The position numbers and the translations under genes are program-made. The notes below the pieces were generated by a model, which worked only from the letters and a program-made list of their open reading frames with translations, did no database searches and was not told the origin of the DNA. A DNA stretch of 64,000 nucleotides, taken from CAVPLU01 sp964601325. GTDB lineage: Archaea; Thermoproteota; Bathyarchaeia; 40CM-2-53-6. This document shows, in pieces, positions 44,544 through 52,547 of this stretch. The stretch's first letter is position 1, and each line of letters opens with the position of its first letter. Location: positions 3,819-67,818 of the forward strand of contig CAZRNA010000004.1 of assembly GCA_964601325.1 (NCBI GenBank). The letters run 5' to 3'.

Positions 44544-45307
44544 TTCTGGAGTGCCTTTTCAACGGAGAGATTCTCAATCACGAGTTTCTGCAAGAGGCGG
44601 GCGGTCTTGAGTGGGTCTGAGCTCTGCCAAACGTTGCGACCTACCGCAAGGCCGGTGGCACCGGCATCGAGTGCCCCTCTGACTTGTTTCAGGAAGTCCG
44701 CTTCAGTGGGTGCCTTCGGTCCACCTGACATGAAGACCTTCGCTTTTCCCGCGGACTTTACAGCCCATTTGAACGACTCAACATCGCCTGTGTACTTGAT
44801 CTTGACCGCGTCAGCTCCTACCTCAAGTCCGATTCTCGCTGCATAAGCAACAATCTCAGGAGCCGTGTCATTCTTTATGGCCTCTCCGCGCGGATAGATC
44901 CACGCGATCGCGGCCATTTTCAGTGCGTGTGCTTGCTCCTGAATTCTACCGAATTCTTCTAGCATGATGCTCTCGTGAGCGCTCCCTGCATAGATGGTGT
45001 ACCCAACAGCTTTCGCGCCGAGTTCCGAAGCACGCTTGACGCTGCAGATCTGTCGTGCCACCGGCTCTCCCTTGACAAGATTCGTTTTCCCATTGACTTT
45101 GAGAATCAGTGGCACCCGGCGTTCGTAGTACTTCTCAGCCAATCCTTTCTGGAACACTACTCCGTTGAACCGACCAGCCGCGGCGAGCTTCATTATGAAG
45201 CTCGGATCAACATTGCGTTCGTCAAAGTCAGTTGGACCATGTTCAAGTCCTTGATCATAGGCCAGGAGGACTCCTCTGCCTTCGCGCAAGAATACTTCCA
45301 TACTCAT
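44540..45307 (-). CDS. fba: class I fructose-1,6-bisphosphate aldolase, archaeal (DhnA) type
   Basis: A 255-residue archaeal class I aldolase from ATG 45307 (MSMEVFL); longer frames upstream add unrelated sequence. Seen: LLAYDQGLEHGP (substrate phosphate), LKVNGKTN, the WIYPRGEAI loop and the Schiff-base lysine in GADAVKIKYTG, then FMSGGPKAPTEADFL and AVGRNVWQ. It splits fructose-1,6-bisP. Placed first in an operon with the PPi-phosphofructokinase, it gives two consecutive glycolytic steps. Confidence 0.94.
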   Translation of the reverse strand: MSMEVFLREGRGVLLAYDQGLEHGPTDFDERNVDPSFIMKLAAAGRFNGVVFQKGLAEKYYERRVPLILKVNGKTNLVKGEPVARQICSVKRASELGAKAVGYTIYAGSAHESIMLEEFGRIQEQAHALKMAAIAWIYPRGEAIKNDTAPEIVAYAARIGLEVGADAVKIKYTGDVESFKWAVKSAGKAKVFMSGGPKAPTEADFLKQVRGALDAGATGLAVGRNVWQSSDPLKTARLLQKLVIENLSVEKALQN

Positions 45308-45515
45308 TGGTACATACCACACCCTAAGGAATGAATCGAGTCTCCCACAGTTTGGGGAGTCAAGGAAATAAGAATTTGGAACCGCCGCCCTTTCAGGCGA
45401 AATACTCTCCCTCGATCCAATGCACCTCCACAACAAGGGGTTCACTCAAGAATCCTTGATTTCGGCAAATCTTAACTAAGAAGCTGGACGACTTCTCGTC
45501 ACGGGAGGCTCTAGA
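45308..45515. other. divergent promoter region
   Basis: 208 nt between the aldolase and corrinoid-protein starts. A GGGAGG near 45501-45507 precedes the GTG start at 45516. No gene or RNA fold is apparent. Confidence 0.4.
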
Positions 45516-46166
45516 GTGTCGAAGGAAGAAATCCTTGAAGGTCTGAAAGAAGCCGTCGTCAAATTCGACATAGACAATATCAGGACCATGGCTGAGAACG
45601 CGCTCAGTCAGGGCGTAAGTGCCTATGATGGTGTCATCAACGGCATGGCCAAGGGCATGGACGTCGTCGGCCAAAAATACCAACTCGGCGAGTTCTTTCT
45701 TCCTGAGCTGGTGATGGCAGGTGAGACGTTCAAGGAAGGCATGAAGGTATTCGGTGCACACCTGAAACCATCCGAAATAGGGGCTCAAGGTCGTGTAGTC
45801 ATAGGAACCGTCGAGGGCGACCTCCACGACATCGGAAAGAACATAGTCGCAAGTCTCGTTGAAGCATCAGGATTTGAAGTTCACGACTTGGGGGTCGATG
45901 TTACCGCCGACCATTTCTTGGCGAAAACGAGAGAGATCTCTGCCGACGCGGTTGCAATGTCTGCGCTGCTTTCCACTACATTTCCACACATGAGAGAAGT
46001 AGTGGATGCAGTTCGGAAAGCCCAGCTTCGCTCTAAGATAATAGTTGGCGGGGCGCCTCTTAATGCGGAAACAGCAAAGTCGTTGGGTGCAGACGGCTAT
46101 GGTAGAGACGCGGTTGAAGGAGCGAATATCTGCAAACAGTGGGCGGCAGCAAAGAAGCGCAAGTGA
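45516..46166 (+). CDS. corrinoid (B12-binding) methyltransferase protein
   Basis: A 216-residue two-domain corrinoid protein of the MtaC/MtbC/MttC family. Residues about 1-85 are the four-helix cap; the B12-binding domain starts VVIGTVEGDLHDIGKNIV with the D-x-H-x-x-G histidine (His104) that ligates cobalt, then LGVDV, SALLSTTF and IVGGAPLN. It would accept methyl groups from a MttB-like or MtaB-like partner, but none is adjacent; the MttB-family genes are 15 kb away. GTG start with a strong Shine-Dalgarno. Its stop overlaps the next gene. Confidence 0.92.
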   Translation: MSKEEILEGLKEAVVKFDIDNIRTMAENALSQGVSAYDGVINGMAKGMDVVGQKYQLGEFFLPELVMAGETFKEGMKVFGAHLKPSEIGAQGRVVIGTVEGDLHDIGKNIVASLVEASGFEVHDLGVDVTADHFLAKTREISADAVAMSALLSTTFPHMREVVDAVRKAQLRSKIIVGGAPLNAETAKSLGADGYGRDAVEGANICKQWAAAKKRK

Positions 46167-46468
46167 CCACGTTGGTGGCCAGCGATCGAAGGCTGAAGGG
46201 ACGAGTCATCGCAATTGAGAAGACTGGCGAGACAGTAACAAGGGAAGGGGAGACTTGGGAGAAGTGCATCTTTACACTTGAGGTCACGCGTTTCTCAAAG
46301 CGCACTCCGAATGAGGTCGTTCCAGACGGCCTCAAGGGCAAGAAGATCAAGCTAGTTAGACATTGTCTCTACGATTGGCATTACAGATCGGGCGTCGAGA
46401 AGACACTCAGCGCAGAAGAAACTGACCACCTACTGCAGGGGGAGCCTTCTTCGACGGTTTTTTGGTAG
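46163..46468 (+). CDS. small protein of unknown function coupled to corrinoid protein
   Basis: A 101-residue protein starting at a GTG that overlaps the corrinoid-gene stop. The first half is predicted beta strands (LKGRVIAIEKTGETV, EKCIFTLEVTRFS), possibly an OB-like barrel; the second half is basic with HCLYDWHYRSG. It ends in an unusual TVFW. No family recognised. The stop-start overlap suggests a function linked to the corrinoid protein. Confidence 0.7.
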   Translation: MTTLVASDRRLKGRVIAIEKTGETVTREGETWEKCIFTLEVTRFSKRTPNEVVPDGLKGKKIKLVRHCLYDWHYRSGVEKTLSAEETDHLLQGEPSSTVFW

Positions 46469-46519
46469 TTGAAGGATAACTTTCACGAACCTCTCCATCC
46501 TCTTTCGTCTACCTATCCG

Positions 46520-46527
46520 TTTATTCT
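46520..46527 (+). promoter_or_regulatory. probable TATA box of radA operon
   Basis: TTTATTCT is about 32-39 nt before the TTG start at 46559, a spacing consistent with a nearly leaderless transcript. Confidence 0.45.
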
Positions 46528-46558
46528 CGAAACTTGATTGTGCCTAATTCGATTACAC

Positions 46559-47530
46559 TTGTCTGATACGTTAGAGAATATTCAGGATTTGGATGGCGTC
46601 GGTCCAGTAACCGCGAACAAACTCAAGGAAGCGGGCTTCGACTCTATCGAAGCGGTAGCAGTTGCGCCGATCAGAGAGCTCGTCGACAAGGCAGGACTAG
46701 ACTCTTCCGTAGCGATCAAGATTGTACGCGCCGCACGTCAGACCATCCATATAGAGCTTCTAACAGCAAAACAGCTCTACGATAAACGCCAATCCCTGCT
46801 CCGCCTAAGCACAGGTTCCGAGAACCTGAACAAGTTACTCGGCGGAGGTCTTGAAACTCAAGCCCTCACCGAATTCATAGGGGAGTTTGGAACCGGCAAG
46901 ACCCAACTATGCATGACGTTCTGCATCACAACTCAGCTCCCGACAGAACAAGGTGGACTGAACGCTAAAGTCCTCTTTCTAGATAGTGAAGGAACGTTTG
47001 CTCCTCAACGCATTCATCAGATTGCACAGGCTATGTCGCTTGACGCAGATAAGATCCTTGAAGGCGTCTTCATTGCGCGCACCTACAATAGTGATCATCA
47101 GGTTCTCACAGTTGATCATGCTTTCAAACTATGTAGAGAAGAGAACATCAAGCTCATCATAGTCGATTCAGTGCTTTCACACTTCAGAAGCGAATACATT
47201 GGTCGAGAGAATCTTAGCGAGCGTCAGCAGAGACTCAACGCGCACTTGCATAAGCTTGCACGGATCGCCCAAACATTGAACTTGGCCGTTGTCTTGACCA
47301 ACCAAGTCCAAGCGAACCCTCAAGCTTTCTTCGGAGACCCCACTAGGCCGGCAGGAGGAAACATCCTTGCTCATGCCTCGACACATCGAATCATGCTCAA
47401 GAAAGCTTCAAACAACCTCCGTTGCGCCCGCATCATAGACTCGCCATGTCTTCCAGAATCAGAGACATACTTTGCAATCACGGAGAAAGGCATCGAAGAC
47501 GCACAACCCAAGGCCCGAAGAGGAGAATGA
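46559..47530 (+). CDS. radA: DNA repair recombinase RadA
   Basis: A 323-residue archaeal RecA/Rad51 homolog. The N-terminal HhH domain is IQDLDGVGPVTANKLKEAGF; the ATPase core has Walker A GEFGTGKTQ, LFLDSEGTFAPQRI, Walker B LIIVDSVLSHFRSEY, the L1/L2 loops with ENLSERQQRLNAHLHKL and NQVQANP. TTG 46559 is preferred; an upstream frame to 46538 adds seven residues. It leads a tightly packed operon with a RecA-like paralog, a small protein and a PolB-family protein. Confidence 0.96.
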   Translation: MSDTLENIQDLDGVGPVTANKLKEAGFDSIEAVAVAPIRELVDKAGLDSSVAIKIVRAARQTIHIELLTAKQLYDKRQSLLRLSTGSENLNKLLGGGLETQALTEFIGEFGTGKTQLCMTFCITTQLPTEQGGLNAKVLFLDSEGTFAPQRIHQIAQAMSLDADKILEGVFIARTYNSDHQVLTVDHAFKLCREENIKLIIVDSVLSHFRSEYIGRENLSERQQRLNAHLHKLARIAQTLNLAVVLTNQVQANPQAFFGDPTRPAGGNILAHASTHRIMLKKASNNLRCARIIDSPCLPESETYFAITEKGIEDAQPKARRGE

Positions 47531-47548
47531 CCCGTCCCACCTCGAAGC

Positions 47549-48625
47549 TTGGAGATAGTTACTGTAGTGACACTCCGGGTCAACGGCACAAGAACATGGA
47601 AATTTGAGGCGCTCACGCAGCGATCACACTACGCCCAAGTCGAAACTTGGGTATACTATTGCACATTATGTGATGAAGTCCTGCTGGTTGCACGACGATT
47701 CATCGAGCTCAAGGGCGTACAGACTGCCTTCGATGGAGTCTGTCCAGGTTGTGGATTTGACTTGGAAGATGTCATGAATTGTGAAAACACACGGTTGTCC
47801 AATGCCAGAGCTACCTACGTCAACCCAAAGTACCCTAAAGCAGCGCTCCTAGTCGAGCAGCCACTGCAGGCTTTTGAGGGAATCAGACCAAGGAGTGCTC
47901 TTCTTTCTGCAGGGGAGCAGATACTCACTACAGGGATCGAGAGATTAGACAAGCTCGTCCAATTGACTACGGGGCAGTTCGTTGTCTTTCAAGATCTCTC
48001 TCCTTCGGCATCTTTGGCTGAGCTTCTCTGTGTCCGGGCTCAGCTCGGTGATCCAGCTGGGTTGAATTCAAGTGCGATCTTTATCGATGGTGGAAATAGC
48101 TTCGATGTGTATGCAACGTCAAACTACGCCATCGAGTGCGGAATCGAACCTAACCTTGCATTGTCCCGCATACATATCAGTCGCGCATTCACGTATTTCC
48201 AGCTTGCATCTCTGCTAACCGAGAAGTTGCCAAGTGCTCTCACACATTACAGCTCCAAATTTGCGATAGTCTCAGACATAGTTGGGTTATTCCAAGATCC
48301 AGAGATCAAGGATAAACAGGAAGCCTATCGCGTCTTTCAACGAGTGTTACGTTCATTATCTGCAGTCGCTGAAATTACAGGCTCTCTTGTGATCGTGACA
48401 AGCTTCCACCAAAACATTGAGCTCTTCGACACAGCCCTCATGCAAGCCGCGCATACAACCATTCTCGCCGAAGAGAATGGTGCACTCATACGATTTGCCC
48501 TAGCACGCCACAAATCGCTGCCGTTTCGAAAGACCTTGCGTCGAGAGGCCTGTGCTGATCAATTCCTCGAAGATTTTATGGAGGGTAAAGAATGGGGAGA
48601 ACCATCCCACCTTGGCGGGTCATAG
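47549..48625 (+). CDS. RecA-like paralog lacking Walker A, with N-terminal zinc ribbon
   Basis: A 358-residue protein. An N-terminal zinc ribbon is formed by Cys38/Cys41 and Cys65/Cys68 (YYCTLCDE, VCPGCGFD). A RecA-type core follows: TGIERLDKLVQLTTGQFVVF stands where the ATPase should have G-x-x-x-x-G-K-T, but the text is FQDLSPSASLAE, so no P-loop. The strand pattern persists (AIFIDGGNSFDVY, FAIVSDIVGLF, LVIVTSFHQN). It probably does not hydrolyse ATP and may act as a recombinase mediator. TTG start 18 nt after radA. Confidence 0.8.
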   Translation: MEIVTVVTLRVNGTRTWKFEALTQRSHYAQVETWVYYCTLCDEVLLVARRFIELKGVQTAFDGVCPGCGFDLEDVMNCENTRLSNARATYVNPKYPKAALLVEQPLQAFEGIRPRSALLSAGEQILTTGIERLDKLVQLTTGQFVVFQDLSPSASLAELLCVRAQLGDPAGLNSSAIFIDGGNSFDVYATSNYAIECGIEPNLALSRIHISRAFTYFQLASLLTEKLPSALTHYSSKFAIVSDIVGLFQDPEIKDKQEAYRVFQRVLRSLSAVAEITGSLVIVTSFHQNIELFDTALMQAAHTTILAEENGALIRFALARHKSLPFRKTLRREACADQFLEDFMEGKEWGEPSHLGGS

Positions 48626-48846
48626 TTGATCAAGAGCTCGCAAAACTGAGCAAGTTCAAACAGTTCCTCAGAGCTGAGGATCAAATAGTCTTCGAAGATC
48701 TCCTGAATCAATGCAAGCTCTATGCATCAGCCGCTGGAGTCCTCGCTTCATCGGTAAAGGAATTCCCACTACTGTTCGCGATACTCTTCGCGCATCACAA
48801 GAGAATCACTGAACTCGAAAGACGAATGAAGGAAGACCTGAAGTGA
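48592..48846 (+). CDS. small helical protein of unknown function in radA-polB operon
   Basis: An 84-residue mostly helical protein overlapping the RecA-paralog end by 34 nt and the PolB start by 4 nt. Heptad-like segments (LAKLSKFKQFLRAEDQIVFE and HHKRITELERRMKEDL) suggest a coiled coil that could mediate protein contacts. No family recognised; the tight packing implies a role with the polymerase or the RecA paralog. Confidence 0.7.
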   Translation: MGRTIPPWRVIVDQELAKLSKFKQFLRAEDQIVFEDLLNQCKLYASAAGVLASSVKEFPLLFAILFAHHKRITELERRMKEDLK

Positions 48847-51133
48847 AGACAGAAGGCTGGCTCTTCGATCTCTATCCCAAACCAGGTCGCATGAACCTTT
48901 GGCTGAAAAGACGCAACGGCGAATGCATAAGCCTCGTAGATGAATGGATGCCGAGGATTCATATCGCCGGCAAATTCACTGACCTACTCGACTTGGCCGC
49001 ACGGCCCAAATTTCGTGATCGATGCAGTTTCGTTGAGAGATTCGAGAGGCCAAACGATTCATCGCGATCAAAGGTCCTTGAGATCAAAGCCTTCTCCGAT
49101 CACGAAGCTACAGCCTTGTCTCAAGAAATCGAGCAACTCGCAGCTTATGGACGCAAGTACCGGCTATATGACGTTGACATCCCATCTTCCCAGGTGTATC
49201 TATACCAGAAGAATCTCTTTCCACTGGCTTATGTAGAGGCCGACAGCCACGATGGGCACATAGCTTGGGATCTTCTCGATTCATCAGATTCCACGAACTA
49301 CGAAATTCCATCATTCAGGATCGCCAAGCTGGCAGTCACCACAATGACGAGTAACCGGATACCGATCATGAGCGACCCAATCGACTCTATAGCCATCACA
49401 ATGGGAGATCAGGAGAAACGGATCGACTCAGGATCGGAGACCGACAAGCTGTTAGCCCTCGTTGAGGCGTTTAGCGAATTCGATCCAGACATCGTTCGCA
49501 CAGACGATGGAGACACATTCATCTTCCCGTACCTAACCCAACGTGCCCGAGAACGTGGTGTGCTTCACAAGCTTGTGCTTGGTCGGGATCATGCACCACT
49601 GCGGGTTTTCGAGATCAGAGGTCGAAGCTACTCCAGCTATGGACGAATCTACTACCGTAGCACCGCAGCTCGCCTAATGGGTCGACTACATCTGGACTAC
49701 AGCAACAGCTTCATCGACACTGATTGTGGCCTTGAAGGTCTCATAGAAGTAGCCCGAACATGTATCATCCCGCTCCAACGCGCCTCACGTAGCACGATCG
49801 GCACAAGCATGTCATCGCTCCAGATCTACCACGCTATCAAACGAGGAATACTGATTCCATGGAACAAATCTCACCCTGAAGACTTCAAGGATGGAAATCG
49901 CCTTCTCCTAGCCGACAGAGGCGGATTCATCTACGAGCCTAAACTTGGAATACATGACTGGGTTGGTGAAATTGACTTCTCCTCACTTTACCCAACGATC
50001 ATGTTGAAGAATAACCTAAGCGGCGAGACCGTGAACTGTGAATGCTGCCCCAACTCGCCTAACCGTGTTCCAGAAGTTGACTTCCATATATGTAGGCGCT
50101 CACAGGGGATCGTTCCTACCTCGCTTGGAGTTCTACTCAAGAAACGAGCGGAGTACAAGCGCCGGAGAAATGAAGCGAATGACCCTCCAACACGAACTCG
50201 ATACGATCAACGCCAAGCCGCGCTCAAATGGATCCTAGTCTGCTCATAGGCGTTGGATGCGTGCGTCGAAGCCGGGCAATTGGCTACCTTGGGTTCAAGA
50301 ACGCGCGGTTCGGCAAGATCGACGCACATATCGCAACTTGTGCCTATGCACGAGACGCTATCCAGAAGGCAAGCGCCATTGCCGAATCAAGAGGTTTCCA
50401 AGTTATCCACGGCATAGTGGACTCGCTCTGGCTCAAAAAAGCGAAAGCGTCTGACAGTGAATACCATGACCTGTGTCGTGAAATAGAGACAAGTCTCGAT
50501 CTGCCCATAGGTTTCGAAGGGATCTACAAATGGATAGTTTTCCTCAATTCCAGAATCAATCCCAATGTACCCGTGCTGAACAGATACTACGGCGTCTTCA
50601 GAGACGGAACGATGAAAGTACGTGGAATTGATCTCAGACGCCATGACACGGCAGGCATAATCCGAGACTTTCAGCAGGAGATCCTAGATATACTCTCAAG
50701 AGCATCCAACTCGATAGAGGTTCGCGAGCTTTTTCCCGAGGCGCTCGATTTAGCAAGGAAGTACGTAGATCTGATCAGAACCGGCAAAGCTCCTGCAGAA
50801 AAGCTTGTACTAGAAAAGAGATTGAGCAAATCGCCAGAAGAATATGCAAGTCTCAGCCATCAGGCGATTGCTGCTCAACAGCTGGGTAAAGAAGGAAGAT
50901 ACACTCACGCTGGGCAGAACATTCGCTACATAGTAACTGCAGACAGGGCTACGATAAAGGGGAACCGTGCTTTGCCATCAGAACTATTCGAGGAGGGATT
51001 CGGTTATGACACTGAAGCATATGTGAAGCTCTTAGTCAGGTCATTTGTCAATCTGTTCCTTCCGCTCGGATATGATGCATCGCGAGTGATGGAGATCCTT
51101 AGAAACTCGAATCGAAGTATAGAACATTCGTGA
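48843..51133 (+). CDS. PolB2-like family B DNA polymerase, coding frame restored by removing a 32-nt BHB intron
   Basis: Two exons, 48843-50247 and 50280-51133, give 752 residues. Unspliced, the frame stops (TAG) at residue 468, inside motif B. Spliced, motif B reads RQAALKWILVCSFGYLGFKN, with Phe469 made from T of exon 1 and TT of exon 2. Motif A is EIDFSSLYPTIM (Asp378). Motif C is HGIVDSLWL: the first Asp of the usual D-T-D-S is Ile514, the second is Asp516. Exo I (D-x-E) is absent near residues 158-168 (FRIAKLAVTT), although DPDIVRTDDGDTF resembles Exo II. This matches a known archaeal clade of PolB homologs with altered active sites (PolB2). Last gene of the radA operon; its start overlaps the preceding gene by 4 nt. 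Confidence 0.85.
50248..50279 (+). other. protein-coding BHB intron in polB2-like gene (32 nt)
   Basis: The exons flank a textbook bulge-helix-bulge: central helix GCTC (50242-50245) with GGGC (50274-50277), bulge 1 ATA (50246-50248) and bulge 2 AAT (50278-50280), intron-side helix GGC (50249-50251) with GCC (50271-50273) and exon-side helix TAGTC with GGCTA. Cutting after the second base of each bulge gives 32 nt, not a multiple of three, so only splicing joins the frames. Confidence 0.85.
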
Positions 51134-51160
51134 TCCGTCCCTCGCTCGGTGCAGGCCAAG

Positions 51161-51619
51161 CTATGCTAATCCAAGTTCCTCGAGCTTCTTGAGGACATCA
51201 TCACCATGCGTCTTTGTGCTCACGTGAGGAAAAACGTACTTGATGGTGCCGTCAGGGCCGATGATGTAGGTCATTCTTTTCGCCGTGCCAAAGGGGCTTT
51301 CAGCGCCATACGCACGAATAATACTCTTCTCTGTATCTGAGAGTAGTGTGAAATTCAGCTTGTATTTGGACGCGAATCCTGCATGCGATTCTTCAGAGTC
51401 CACGCTCACTCCCAGAACCGCGATCCCTCGGTCTCGAAGTACGCTCATCGAATCCCTGAATGAGCATGCCTCCGCAGTGCATCCCGGCGTGTCGTCTTTG
51501 GGGTAGAAGTAGAGTACGACTGGCTTCCCACGAAAAGATGCAAGCGCAACCGTTTGTCCGTTCTGATTCCTTGCCTCGAAGTCAGGTGCACGTTCGCCGG
51601 CTTCTGGTCCCTTCGCCAT
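51161..51619 (-). CDS. bcp: thiol peroxiredoxin, Bcp/PrxQ type
   Basis: A 152-residue peroxiredoxin reducing hydroperoxides. The peroxidatic Cys is in YPKDDTPGCTAEACSFRD, with the resolving Cys five residues later, the PrxQ arrangement. GERAPDFEARNQNG and RMTYIIGPDGTIKYVF are standard family segments. Convergent with the polymerase gene. Confidence 0.95.
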   Translation of the reverse strand: MAKGPEAGERAPDFEARNQNGQTVALASFRGKPVVLYFYPKDDTPGCTAEACSFRDSMSVLRDRGIAVLGVSVDSEESHAGFASKYKLNFTLLSDTEKSIIRAYGAESPFGTAKRMTYIIGPDGTIKYVFPHVSTKTHGDDVLKKLEELGLA

Positions 51620-51897
51620 ATTGCCTCACTCCATTTGCTCACAGGAGCTGAGAAGCCCTTGCATTGTCTATAATCATAGCGACTATGCTAAAGTGCAATC
51701 GAGAGGGTCTGATTTCGGATTCATGCAAATTATCAAGCAGATTGCTTGATGTTCCGTCAACAGTTCTAAGTGGCGTCTGCTTGTTGACATTGCTCTTGCA
51801 GCGCGCCGTGTCCTCACATGGATGAATCATTCAGACGCTTCCTTCCGAACCGCCTTATGTATCAAGCACATCTGCCTCACTTGAGGTGAACGAAGTA
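51620..51897. other. intergenic region, no gene seen
   Basis: About 270 nt between divergent Bcp and the secreted protein. Small open frames on the minus strand lack any recognisable feature. CTTATGTATC near 51853-51862 could be a TATA element for the downstream gene. Confidence 0.4.
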
Positions 51898-52455
51898 ATG
51901 CGAGAAAAGCAATGGCCGCTCCTCCTCGTTGCGTTAGCTCTCATCGCGCTCACGACCGTTCCCGCGTTCGCTGACCCCGTCGTCACAGCCGGCCCTTCCA
52001 TAGGTGACCGGTACACAACAACATCAATCTCGGGCGAAGCTTGGGCCTGGGTGGCTGGTTCCTGGGTAGTGAGTTCAGCAAGCTTGCAGCTCATAGTACA
52101 GGTTACTGCTGTCGAGTTCAACAACATCATTTTCAGAACGCTTTCGGGAACCATTCGATTCGACGGCAAGGTCTACAACATGGTCGCCGACGGTTGGCGA
52201 GGCGACTACAACAGGGTCTCCAAGACATGCGTGTATCAAGGTCTAATGATCGCCCCAAACGGGGCGCGAGCGTTCTTCACAATCTCCGGTCATGATACAA
52301 GCGATACGCAGCAGGGCACCTATATGCGCATGTGGAGTACTTTCCGAGACGAGAACGCGGTGCTGTGGAGATTCGACCTGCAGGCCTACAGATTCAAGCT
52401 CAACCAGAAGCTGATCGTCAATCTACAAACCTTTCTTCTTTCTTCTCCCTTTTGA
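51898..52455 (+). CDS. secreted protein of unknown function
   Basis: A 185-residue protein from ATG 51898 (MREKQWPLLLVALALIAL); a GTG at 51886 would add four residues. Residues 1-24 form a Sec signal peptide with probable cleavage after AFA. The mature part is beta-rich (ISGEAWAWVAGSWVVSSASL, TVEFNNIIFRTLSGTIRF) and has a single Cys in SKTCVYQG. No family recognised. Confidence 0.7.
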   Translation: MREKQWPLLLVALALIALTTVPAFADPVVTAGPSIGDRYTTTSISGEAWAWVAGSWVVSSASLQLIVQVTAVEFNNIIFRTLSGTIRFDGKVYNMVADGWRGDYNRVSKTCVYQGLMIAPNGARAFFTISGHDTSDTQQGTYMRMWSTFRDENAVLWRFDLQAYRFKLNQKLIVNLQTFLLSSPF

Positions 52456-52547
52456 ATCTTCGAGGCGTCAATGAATCTCGCAAGCCAACTCATTTAAGAG
52501 AAAGCCTGACTGATCTAACGCTTGCATAGATTGCAAGTGTTTGTTCT

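Noticed and set aside
50248..50279. Intein at the motif B insertion site of PolB
   Set aside because: The insert is 32 nt and contains a stop codon at its 5' junction; inteins are over 100 codons and in frame.
50228..51133. A separate gene for the C-terminal half of the polymerase, starting at an ATG near 50228
   Set aside because: Its first ~18 codons are not polymerase-like and lie in the intron and the upstream frame; the conserved sequence resumes exactly after the predicted intron, and the two parts join perfectly at motif B.
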